Shown here one piece after another: positions 1-6,050 of a DNA stretch of 8,145 nt. Position 1 is the stretch's first letter. Each line of letters opens with the position of its first letter. Source of the DNA: Bacteroidota bacterium. Lineage in GTDB: Bacteria > Bacteroidota > Bacteroidia > CAMBQF01. The notes under the pieces are model-generated. The model was not told the DNA's origin. It did no database searches and worked only from the letters and a program-made list of their open reading frames with translations. The stretch spans positions 1 to 8,145 of the forward strand of contig JAIXUZ010000060.1 in the NCBI GenBank assembly GCA_027483285.1, read 5' to 3'. The translations under genes were made by a program, and so were the position numbers.

Positions 1-2589
1 GGTGCACAGGGCGATACCGGCTCTAAAATAACCCAACTATCGGGGTTGTACGAGAACTGGTTCCTCGAATACGCTTCATACGTTATCCTGGAACGGGCTG
101 TGCCGTATATTGAAGATGGGCTAAAACCCGTTCAGCGCCGTATTTTGCACTCTATGTGGGATTTGGACGATGGCCGCTACAACAAGGTAGCCAACATTAT
201 TGGCCATACCATGAAATACCACCCCCACGGCGACGCCTCTATTGGCGATGCCCTGGTGCAGATAGGACAGAAAGATTTATTGATTGATTGCCAGGGTAAC
301 TGGGGTAATATTTTTACCGGCGACCGTGCCGCGGCACCCCGTTACATAGAGGCCCGCCTGTCGAAATTTGCCAACGAGGTTGTTTTTAACCCCAAAACCA
401 CCAAGTGGCTTAGCAGCTACGATGGCCGTAACAAAGAGCCCGAAACGCTGCCCGTAAAATTCCCGTTGCTATTGGCACAGGGTGTTGAAGGTATTGCGGT
501 AGGTTTGGCGTGTAAAATATTACCCCACAACTTTAACGAGTTGATAGATGCGTCTATAGACCTGTTGCGCGGTAAAAAAATTGAACTGTACCCCGATTTT
601 CCAACTGGTGGTATGGCCGATGTTAGTCGCTATAACGATGGATACCGTGGCGGCAAAGTGCGCGTGCGTGCCAAAATAAGCAAGTACGATAAAAACACAC
701 TGGTAATACAGGATATTCCTTTTGGTACCAACACCGGCAGCCTTATTGAGAGTATTTTAAATGCCAACGATAAAGGCAAAATTAAAATACGCAAGGTTGA
801 AGATAACACAGCCGAGTTTGTAGAAATTTTGGTGCATTTGGCTGCGGGTATATCGCCCGATAAAACCATTGATGCGCTATATGCTACTACCGATTGTGAA
901 CTAAGCATATCGCCCAATACCTGTGTTATTGATAGCGATAAACCACGGTTTATTGGCGCTACCGAGATTCTTAAAATATCTACCGATAATACGGTTGAAC
1001 TGCTTAAACGCGAGTTGGAAATACGCCTGGGCGAGTTAGAAGAGGCCTGGCATTTTTCATCGCTTGAGAAGATATTTATTGAAAAGCGTATTTACCGCGA
1101 TATTGAGGAGCAAACAACCTGGGAGGGCGTATTAGAGGCTATTGACAAAGGCCTTGCCAAATACAAAAAGCTATTTAAACGCGCTATTACAACCGAAGAT
1201 ATTGTTAGGCTTACTGAGATACGCATCAAGCGTATTTCTAAGTTCGACAGTTTTAAGGCCGATGAGGCTATCCGCAATTTAGAGGACGAAATCAAGACTG
1301 TGCAACAGCACCTTGATACCTTGGTGGAGTATGCCATTGAGTACTTTAAAAACCTGAAAAAGAAATACGGCAAAGGCCGCGAGCGTAAAACCGAGCTACG
1401 CCAGTTTGATACGATTGATGCCGCCGCGGTGGTGGTAAACAACGTGAAGCTATACGTAAATCGCGAAGAGGGTTTTGCAGGCTATGGCTTAAAGAAAGAC
1501 GAGTTTGTTAGCGACTGTTCTGATATTGACGATATTATTGTTTTTAGGCAGGACGGCACCATGCTGGTTACCAAAATATCAGACAAAACCTTTGTTGGTA
1601 AAGACATATTGCACATTGGCGTTTTTAAAAAGAACGACGAGCGCACCATTTACAACATGATTTATGCTGATGGGCCTAAAGGATTCATTATGGTTAAGCG
1701 CTTTGCCGTTACCGGCATTACACGCGATAAGCCTTACGACCTTACCAAAGGCACCAAAGGTAGCCAGATACTATACTTTACAGCAAACCCTAATGGCGAG
1801 GCTGAGGTAATTACCGTTACCCACAAGCCGATAGCTAAAATTAAAAAGCTGGCCTTCCAATTCGATTTTTCTACCCTGGCTATTAAAGGCCGAAGCGCCC
1901 TGGGCAATATCCTTACCCGCTATGCGGTGAAGAAAATTGAGCAGAAAGAAGCCGGTACATCAACCTTATCTGCCCGCCAGATATGGTTTGACGATACCGT
2001 TTGGCGCTTAAATGCCGATGGCCGTGGCCGCTTGCTGGGCTCTTTTGCCGCCGATGATAAAATCTTCATTGTAAACAAAGACGGGGAATATTACTTTACC
2101 AACTTCGACCTGACAAACCACTATGATGATGATTTGCTGGTGATTGAAAAATTCAATCCTAAGCGTGTTATCTCGGCTGTGTATTACGATGCCGAAGATG
2201 GCTTTACCTATGTAAAACGCTTTTTACCCGAGCCTACTGAAAAGCGCATGCTGTTTATATCAGAGGCCGATGGTTCGCAATTGATATTACTGCAAACAGC
2301 CACCTTCCCCCGCTTAGAGCTTAAGTTTGCTAAAGACAAAGGCAAAGAGCGCGAAAATGAGGAGGTTGATGTGAATGAGTTTATTGCCGTTAAAGGCTTT
2401 AAAGCCAAAGGCAAGCGCCTTTCTCAATACAAAATAAGCAAGGTTATAGAGCTGGAGCCACTACCCGAACCGGAGCCTGAAGTAGTAATAGAGCCCGAAC
2501 CGGAACCTGAAAAACCACGCTCACCCAAAGACCCTTTACCCGACGCTAATTTTGAAGCGGACGAAAGCGGGAACCTTAAGTTGTTTTAG
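1..2589 (+). CDS. parC: DNA topoisomerase IV subunit A, ParC type (5' end outside window)
   Basis: Catalytic DNA breakage-reunion subunit of a type IIA topoisomerase, which works with ParE to decatenate replicated chromosomes. The frame is open from base 1, so about the first few dozen residues are missing; the TTG at 46 is internal. Seen: start of the breakage-reunion domain (YENWFLEYASYVILERA, from base 49); quinolone-pocket motif HPHGDASIGDAL (220-255); RAAAPRYIEARL with the catalytic Tyr at 343-345; GQNWGN-like GNWGN before it; a coiled-coil/gate stretch ending GRERKTEL (about 1250-1400); then a beta-pinwheel C-terminal domain (about 1430-2400) containing DLTKGTKGSQ. No canonical GyrA box (QRRGGKG) is present, which with overall similarity to remembered Bacteroidota ParC proteins favours ParC over GyrA. 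The tail is Pro-Glu-rich and acidic (2455-2586). The gene is convergent with the next one, 10 bp apart. Family call is very secure; ParC versus GyrA is well supported. Confidence 0.95.
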   Translation, partial: GAQGDTGSKITQLSGLYENWFLEYASYVILERAVPYIEDGLKPVQRRILHSMWDLDDGRYNKVANIIGHTMKYHPHGDASIGDALVQIGQKDLLIDCQGNWGNIFTGDRAAAPRYIEARLSKFANEVVFNPKTTKWLSSYDGRNKEPETLPVKFPLLLAQGVEGIAVGLACKILPHNFNELIDASIDLLRGKKIELYPDFPTGGMADVSRYNDGYRGGKVRVRAKISKYDKNTLVIQDIPFGTNTGSLIESILNANDKGKIKIRKVEDNTAEFVEILVHLAAGISPDKTIDALYATTDCELSISPNTCVIDSDKPRFIGATEILKISTDNTVELLKRELEIRLGELEEAWHFSSLEKIFIEKRIYRDIEEQTTWEGVLEAIDKGLAKYKKLFKRAITTEDIVRLTEIRIKRISKFDSFKADEAIRNLEDEIKTVQQHLDTLVEYAIEYFKNLKKKYGKGRERKTELRQFDTIDAAAVVVNNVKLYVNREEGFAGYGLKKDEFVSDCSDIDDIIVFRQDGTMLVTKISDKTFVGKDILHIGVFKKNDERTIYNMIYADGPKGFIMVKRFAVTGITRDKPYDLTKGTKGSQILYFTANPNGEAEVITVTHKPIAKIKKLAFQFDFSTLAIKGRSALGNILTRYAVKKIEQKEAGTSTLSARQIWFDDTVWRLNADGRGRLLGSFAADDKIFIVNKDGEYYFTNFDLTNHYDDDLLVIEKFNPKRVISAVYYDAEDGFTYVKRFLPEPTEKRMLFISEADGSQLILLQTATFPRLELKFAKDKGKERENEEVDVNEFIAVKGFKAKGKRLSQYKISKVIELEPLPEPEPEVVIEPEPEPEKPRSPKDPLPDANFEADESGNLKLF
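2464..2511 (+). repeat. Two-copy direct repeat encoding PEPEPE in the ParC tail
   Basis: An 18-bp unit, CCCGAACCGGAGCCTGAA, occupies 2464-2481 and recurs with one mismatch at 2494-2511, giving a 30-bp period. In the parC frame each copy encodes PEPEPE, separated by VVIE. It lies after the pinwheel domain in a low-complexity, negatively charged tail. The near identity at DNA level suggests a recent duplication rather than protein-level selection alone; that is inference. Confidence 0.85.
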
Positions 2590-2614
2590 CGTGTAGCGTT
2601 TAGTTTTTAATTAA
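2587..2614. repeat. Degenerate 7-bp tandem repeat spanning the parC/hydrolase convergent junction
   Basis: Four adjacent heptamers start at 2587, 2594, 2601 and 2608, all beginning with TA; the first two are TAGCGTG and TAGCGTT. Neighbouring units match at 6/7, 5/7 and 4/7 positions. The array contains the parC TAG stop (2587-2589) and the stop of the opposing gene (2600-2602, TAA on the minus strand). No GC-rich hairpin with a T-tract is visible in the junction. The array is short, so chance cannot be excluded from this locus alone; other gaps in the window show the same period. Confidence 0.5.
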
Positions 2615-3835
2615 GCGCTTTGTAATAGTTTTATCCGCCACATTTAACCTAAGTAAATACAAGACTGTAGGCATGTTGTTTAGCCCTGCAATGTTGCTGC
2701 CGTTACCCGATTGTATAAGCTGCCCTGTTGCATTTATCAATTGCCAGTTTATGGGTAGTTTTATCTCGGTTACTATTGATATATTATCTGTAAACGGGTT
2801 GGGGTAGATGTTTAGTAAAGAAGCTAAGTCCTCATTAACCTCTAATGGCGATACATTTAATATAAGCGTATCTGTACGTCCGCAAAAGCCCGCCACTAGC
2901 TCCACCGTAACGGGGCTGCCATTAAATTGCAGGCTGTAGTTTTCATCTGTACTTTCCAGGATATTGTTAATATACCATTGGTAGCTATCTGCGTTAATAG
3001 ATTGGTTAATTAAATATGCTCCATTTCCCATGTCGTTCTCCGCATAAAAATCAGCCACAGGATCATATTCACCAACATGCCAATCGGCTAGGTTGTCAAA
3101 TGCAATAAGTTTAGTGGCTAAGCGTATGTTGGCTGCGGTAGTAGAGTCTAAACTGGAATTAAACGTAATCTGCAAAGGGTTTTTACGAAACAGTACTGTA
3201 TAAAAAGCGCAAGCAGCGGCATAGCTTCCGGCTACAGATGGATGGCTTTCATCAGGGTTGTATAATTCTATAGACGGGTAGTTAGTGCGTATATAACGCC
3301 ATACCTGCGCCACCGGCGATAGGATTGCATTATTAGTATCGGCCATAAAACCATAGCGCAATTGCAGCAGGCTATCCATACCCTGGTAAGTACATAGCGC
3401 AGGCAGGTTTGCGCAATTAGAGGCATCGCCATTTTTGCGTCCCCAGGTATTATAAAATACTGTTTCGGCACAAGGGTTAGCTACCTTTATAAGACTGTCT
3501 AATTTCTTGGCATAAGGGTAAACACTGCTTTCTACCTGCCCAATGGGGAAAGAGGGGAGCTGGCTTTGTTCCTGCAATACAACATAGGCCCAGTTGCCTT
3601 GTGCAATAAGCGATAAGGTTGTGGTGTTGGTGCTGTGTTGCTGAAAAGTATGCCCGCCCGGTGTGTTAGAATTAAAAGTTACATAATCGCCGGTAGAGGC
3701 AGCTGCCTGCGCTACAAGCTGTGGCAGGTTGTTATATGCGGTATAGCTATTACCTAAAAATAATACGTTTAGCGAGTCTTGTGCATTTGCTGTTGTAGCA
3801 AACAGCACCAATATAAAACCATAGAGTTGTTTCAT
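2600..3835 (-). CDS. Secreted SGNH/GDSL-type hydrolase with T9SS C-terminal sorting domain
   Basis: Predicted exported hydrolase of 411 residues, probably an esterase or carbohydrate deacetylase; the substrate cannot be read from sequence. Seen: signal peptide MKQLYGFILVLFATTANA with likely cleavage after residue 18; SGNH block I as LFLGNSYTAYNNLP with candidate nucleophile Ser30 (GNS rather than GDS); a Gly-rich block II near PGGHTF (59-64); VVLQEQS (85-91); NTWG (129-132) as a possible block III; and block V as DESHPS with Asp195 and His198. Residues about 262-328 look like a PKD/Ig-type module (SYQWYIN at 284-290). The last 70 residues begin NIYPNPF (342-348) and end in a Lys-rich TKRLIKN, as in type A T9SS sorting domains that are removed on export. 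I place the start at ATG 3835, not the TTG at 3841. Block V and the WxYVVLQ segment resemble DUF4886-like SGNH proteins. It follows gmk on the same strand after 55 bp. Confidence 0.85.
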   Translation of the reverse strand: MKQLYGFILVLFATTANAQDSLNVLFLGNSYTAYNNLPQLVAQAAASTGDYVTFNSNTPGGHTFQQHSTNTTTLSLIAQGNWAYVVLQEQSQLPSFPIGQVESSVYPYAKKLDSLIKVANPCAETVFYNTWGRKNGDASNCANLPALCTYQGMDSLLQLRYGFMADTNNAILSPVAQVWRYIRTNYPSIELYNPDESHPSVAGSYAAACAFYTVLFRKNPLQITFNSSLDSTTAANIRLATKLIAFDNLADWHVGEYDPVADFYAENDMGNGAYLINQSINADSYQWYINNILESTDENYSLQFNGSPVTVELVAGFCGRTDTLILNVSPLEVNEDLASLLNIYPNPFTDNISIVTEIKLPINWQLINATGQLIQSGNGSNIAGLNNMPTVLYLLRLNVADKTITKRLIKN

Positions 3836-3838
3836 AAT

Positions 3839-3846
3839 CAAATATA
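3839..3846 (-). promoter_or_regulatory. Candidate -7 box of the hydrolase gene
   Basis: On the minus strand this reads TATATTTG, an exact match to the Bacteroidota -7 consensus TAnnTTTG. Only three bases separate it from the ATG, which would imply a leaderless or nearly leaderless transcript. No TTG/TTTG -33 box is visible at the usual 19-21 bp upstream, so this may be a chance match in AT-rich DNA, with the gene transcribed from the gmk side. Confidence 0.3.
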
Positions 3847-3868
3847 GTGATTATCGCATACTATATTT
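3840..3868. repeat. 9-bp perfect inverted repeat before the hydrolase gene
   Basis: AAATATAGT at 3840-3848 is the exact reverse complement of ACTATATTT at 3860-3868, with an 11-bp spacer. The proximal arm overlaps the candidate -7 box. Such a dyad could be an operator or a weak RNA hairpin between gmk and the hydrolase gene; there is no T-tract, so it is not a typical terminator. AT-rich composition makes a chance origin possible. Confidence 0.5.
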
Positions 3869-3890
3869 ATTGGTAAGTGGTAACCTTAAA

Positions 3891-4466
3891 CTACACCCCC
3901 AAAAATGCCCTCACAATATTCTCTGCCTCGGGCAGGCTTTGGTTCAGCGTAGCGTTTACTATGGTTATATCAAACTTATCAGAAAAGCTCATTTCATGTG
4001 CCGCCTTTTCTACACGCATAGCCAGGTTGGCTGGTGTTTCGGTGCCTCTTCCGCGTAAACGCTGTTCTAATGCCTCAACCGATGGTGGCATAATAAATAC
4101 CGATAGTGAATTATCGGGGTATAACTCCTTCAGGCGCAAACCACCTACTACATCAATATCAAAAATAACGTGGTGGCCCTTGGCCCATATACGGTCCAGT
4201 TCAGACTTTAGCGTGCCATAAAAATTACCACCATACACTTCTTCCCACTCCAAAAATTCGTGGTTGTCAACCCTGCGGTGAAACTCCTCTTTGGTAATGT
4301 AGTAATAATCTACTCCGTGGCGCTCGTTAGGCCGCTGTTCTCGCGTAGTAGCCGATACGGAGAATTCCAGCTCAGGAATTATTTGTAGCAAATGGTGCAC
4401 AATGGTTGTTTTACCCGCCCCCGATGGAGCCGCTACAATTACCAGTTTGTGTTTCTCGTTTGCCAT
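3891..4466 (-). CDS. gmk: Guanylate kinase
   Basis: ATP:GMP phosphotransferase that makes GDP from GMP, an essential cytoplasmic step of purine nucleotide synthesis and salvage. With the chosen start the protein has 191 residues, close to the usual length. Seen: P-loop APSGAGKTT at 13-21; GMP-binding segment SVSATTREQRPNE (36-48) followed by HGVDYYY (50-56); FLEWEEVYGGNFYGT (71-85); Walker-B-like VIFDIDVVGG (100-109); lid segment RLRGRGTET (136-144); and RVEKAAHEM (151-159). Two in-frame ATGs exist: 4475 (MINMANEK) and 4466 (MANEK). I choose 4466 because the upstream one falls inside a 7-bp repeat array and the family's N-terminus is short; the longer form remains possible. It lies 52 bp after yicC on the same strand, the widely conserved yicC-gmk pairing, and is probably cotranscribed with it. 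Confidence 0.95.
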   Translation of the reverse strand: MANEKHKLVIVAAPSGAGKTTIVHHLLQIIPELEFSVSATTREQRPNERHGVDYYYITKEEFHRRVDNHEFLEWEEVYGGNFYGTLKSELDRIWAKGHHVIFDIDVVGGLRLKELYPDNSLSVFIMPPSVEALEQRLRGRGTETPANLAMRVEKAAHEMSFSDKFDITIVNATLNQSLPEAENIVRAFLGV

Positions 4467-4467
4467 A

Positions 4468-4505
4468 TTAATCATTATGCATTTTGCATTCTGAATTATG
4501 CATTA
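4468..4505. repeat. Degenerate 7-bp tandem repeat in the yicC-gmk gap
   Basis: Five full heptamers begin at 4468, 4475, 4482, 4489 and 4496, followed by a three-base partial unit. The consensus is about TTaTGCA; units two and five are identical (TTATGCA), and adjacent units match at 5/7, 6/7, 5/7 and 5/7. The array fills most of the gap and creates the upstream alternative ATG of gmk (4473-4475 on the minus strand). Function is unknown. Confidence 0.75.
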
Positions 4506-4533
4506 CTAAATATTTTGCCTACAAAATATTTAG
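4506..4533 (-). repeat. Perfect 12-bp inverted repeat with the yicC stop codon in its loop
   Basis: CTAAATATTTTG at 4506-4517 is the exact reverse complement of 4522-4533, with a four-base centre (4518-4521) that contains the yicC TAG stop (4519-4521). In the yicC-gmk transcript this gives a 12-bp stem, AU-rich with one G-C pair at each end and loop UAGG. It covers the last four yicC codons. There is no following U-tract, so it is not a standard intrinsic terminator. It might be an mRNA processing or stabilising hairpin; that is inference. Confidence 0.85.
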
Positions 4534-5391
4534 CAATTGCTCTTTAACTTTTTCTAACTCATCTTTCATTACCACTACCAGCTTTTGCATTTCAGCATCG
4601 TTGGCTTTAGAGCCTATGGTGTTAATCTCGCGTCCAATTTCCTGCGATATAAAGCCCAGCTTACGCCCGTTATTATCAGGCCCCTGCATGGTTTCTATAA
4701 AGTAGTTGCAATGGCTGGTAAGGCGTACTTTCTCTTCCGTTATATCTATCTTTTCAATGTAGTAAATCAGCTCCTGTTCCAGGCGGTTAGCATCAACAAA
4801 ATCAGCACCAACAGCATCTTTTACCTTTTGTTCTAAGCGCAGTTTGTATGCTTCAGTACGGCGTACTTCATGCGGGCGTATCTCACTCAGTAATTTTTGT
4901 ATGTTACCAATACGCTGGCGCAAATCGTGTTGCAGGTTTTCACCTTCGGCAATCCTAAAATCGTCAAACAAATGCAGGGCTTTTTCTGCCGCGTGTTTAA
5001 GCATCAGCCATTCCTGTTCTGTTAGTTCGGGGCGGGTGTTGTTCCATATTTCGGGCAGCTTGCTTATTATACCAACATAGTCAACATGGTGCTGTCCTGT
5101 TTCCATAGTTATGGTTTGCAATTCATGAAAATAGGCTTTAACCAAATGACGGTTTAGTGCTACGCTTTTTTCATCGCCCTGGTTATCCAACGACACTGAA
5201 AAATCTATCTTACCCCTTTCTGCCTTTTGTGCAATAAGCTGGCGCAGCTCCAGTTCCTTTTCGCGGTAAAGCCCGGGTATGCGCATATTAACATCAAGCT
5301 GCTTACTGTTTACAGAGCGCATTTCAACCGTAATCTGTTTCTTTTCAAACTCGGCTACAGCTTTGCCGTAACCTGTCATTGATTTTATCAT
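4519..5391 (-). CDS. yicC: YicC-family endoribonuclease
   Basis: Full-length YicC/YloC-type protein of 290 residues. Members from E. coli and Bacillus have been reported as endoribonucleases; the role in Bacteroidota is not established. Seen: the N-terminal YicC signature MIKSMTGYGKA from residue 1, VEMRSVNSKQLD (22-33), and RGKIDFSV (59-66); a long helical middle with FRIAEGENLQHDLRQR (145-160); and the conserved C-terminal DUF1732 block with DITEEKVRLTSH (216-227) and GRKLGFISQEIGREINT (242-258) then SKAND. The start is the ATG opening MIKSMTGYG, as in the family. gmk follows 52 bp downstream on the same strand, an arrangement seen across many bacteria. The gene end is overlapped by a 12-bp inverted repeat. 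A good promoter lies just upstream and the next gene to the right is divergent. Confidence 0.95.
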   Translation of the reverse strand: MIKSMTGYGKAVAEFEKKQITVEMRSVNSKQLDVNMRIPGLYREKELELRQLIAQKAERGKIDFSVSLDNQGDEKSVALNRHLVKAYFHELQTITMETGQHHVDYVGIISKLPEIWNNTRPELTEQEWLMLKHAAEKALHLFDDFRIAEGENLQHDLRQRIGNIQKLLSEIRPHEVRRTEAYKLRLEQKVKDAVGADFVDANRLEQELIYYIEKIDITEEKVRLTSHCNYFIETMQGPDNNGRKLGFISQEIGREINTIGSKANDAEMQKLVVVMKDELEKVKEQLLNIL

Positions 5392-5410
5392 TAACTATCA
5401 GTATAAGTTG

Positions 5411-5439
5411 CGAAGATAGGAAGTTTACAACATTATCAA
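5411..5439 (-). promoter_or_regulatory. Probable promoter of yicC-gmk
   Basis: On the minus strand, TTG (5437-5439) and TATCTTCG (5411-5418) are separated by 18 bp. The second box matches TAnnTTTG at all but one fixed position and is followed by CAAC, a context common at Bacteroidota promoters. The -7 box ends 19 bp before the yicC ATG, so the leader would be short. No alternative as good is seen in this divergent gap. Confidence 0.6.
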
Positions 5440-5452
5440 CCTTTCAAAGGTT
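5438..5452. promoter_or_regulatory. 15-bp perfect dyad in the yicC / oxidase-like divergent gap (operator candidate)
   Basis: AACCTTT (5438-5444), a central C, and AAAGGTT (5446-5452) form a perfect palindrome. It overlaps the -33 box of the yicC promoter and, on the other strand, a poor -7-like box AAGGTTTG (5447-5454, one mismatch to TAnnTTTG) that could serve the rightward gene. Position between divergent genes suits a shared operator. No regulator family is identifiable from it. Confidence 0.4.
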
Positions 5453-5483
5453 TGCCTTGTATTGTAAGTTAAATAACCATAAC

Positions 5484-5984
5484 ATGAGAAACGTAATAAA
5501 TTTAGATGATGGCCCTGCAATAGCCAAAATGAAAGAACTAGCGAATGAAATTAAGGTTTGCCTTTTTTGTACCAATGTGCAGGACATTCCTTTTGATGTT
5601 AGGCCAATGTCTACTATAGAGGTTGATGCTGCCGGCGATTTTTGGTTTTTTAGCCTGAAGAACACCAATAAAAATGATGAAATATTGTTAGATAGCATGG
5701 TACAGCTGCTGTATTCAAAACCATCGTACCGCGATTTTTTATCGGTTTATGGCTTTGCCGAAATTGTTGGTAGCCCTGAAAAGGTTAAACAGCTACTGCC
5801 AAGGGTTGATAAAACATGGTTTCCTAATGAGTTTGATAGTTCTGATTTAGTGTTGATACGTGTAATTACCCGCGGGGCCTATTATTGGGACTCTAAGCAA
5901 AGTATAGCGCAAATTGCATTAAACAGTGCTATGGCATCAATTAACCAAGATAGGGATATTACCGAGGGCGATTTGGTCTTATAG
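5484..5984 (+). CDS. Pyridoxamine 5'-phosphate oxidase-like flavin-binding protein (general stress protein 26 type)
   Basis: Cytoplasmic split-barrel protein of 166 residues, the usual size of this subfamily. Relatives bind FMN or related flavins, and some are linked to stress; the substrate is unknown, and true vitamin B6 oxidase activity should not be assumed. Seen: an N-terminal helix (MRNVINLDDGPAIAKMKELA), CLFCT (26-30), RPMSTIEVDAAGDFWFFS (40-57), which is the family's RPM-x-dG-x-WFF pattern, then VQLLYSKPSYRDFLSVYGFAEIVG (73-96), TWFPNEF (111-117) and a late AYYWDS (132-137). The chosen ATG gives the family's normal N-terminus. The frame stays open upstream to a TTG overlapping yicC, but those residues look non-coding. 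The gene is divergent from yicC and 66 bp before the next gene. No signal peptide is seen. Confidence 0.85.
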   Translation: MRNVINLDDGPAIAKMKELANEIKVCLFCTNVQDIPFDVRPMSTIEVDAAGDFWFFSLKNTNKNDEILLDSMVQLLYSKPSYRDFLSVYGFAEIVGSPEKVKQLLPRVDKTWFPNEFDSSDLVLIRVITRGAYYWDSKQSIAQIALNSAMASINQDRDITEGDLVL

Positions 5985-6015
5985 CCGTAAAAACCTTTAT
6001 TTGGGGCTATTACTC

Positions 6016-6046
6016 TTTGCTGTTTTTAACCAAAATGGTAATTTTG
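6016..6046 (+). promoter_or_regulatory. Strong-consensus Bacteroidota promoter immediately before the DUF1801 gene
   Basis: TTTG (6016-6019) and TAATTTTG (6039-6046) are exact matches to the -33 and -7 consensus boxes with a 19-bp spacer. Only four bases separate the -7 box from the ATG at 6051, so transcription would start at or next to the start codon and the mRNA would be leaderless or almost so. The next in-frame ATG (codon 23) would cut into the domain. Confidence 0.6.
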
Positions 6047-6047
6047 G
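6030..6047. repeat. 18-bp perfect dyad over the -7 box of the DUF1801 gene
   Basis: CCAAAAT (6030-6036) and ATTTTGG (6041-6047) are exact reverse complements around the four bases GGTA. The right arm coincides with most of the TAATTTTG box. A repressor bound here would block the promoter; alternatively the symmetry is a by-product of the box sequence plus chance. No T-tract follows, so a terminator for the upstream gene is unlikely. Confidence 0.5.
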
Positions 6048-6050
6048 ACT

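Noticed and set aside
630..1442. Antisense open frames inside parC, with similar ones inside fumC, gmk and yicC
   Set aside because: They mirror the codon pattern of well-identified genes, carry no recognisable domains and have low-complexity Ser/Leu-rich translations.
3836..3841. TTG at 3841 as start of the hydrolase
   Set aside because: The ATG six bases downstream gives a cleaner signal peptide (MKQLYGF) and is a standard start codon.
5379..5483. N-terminal extension of the flavin-binding protein from a TTG at 5379
   Set aside because: It would overlap the yicC start and its promoter, and the extra residues do not resemble the family; ATG 5484 fits.
5981..6010. ATAGCC / GGCTAT inverted repeat as a terminator for the flavin-binding protein gene
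   Set aside because: Only six base pairs with an 18-base loop and no T-tract.
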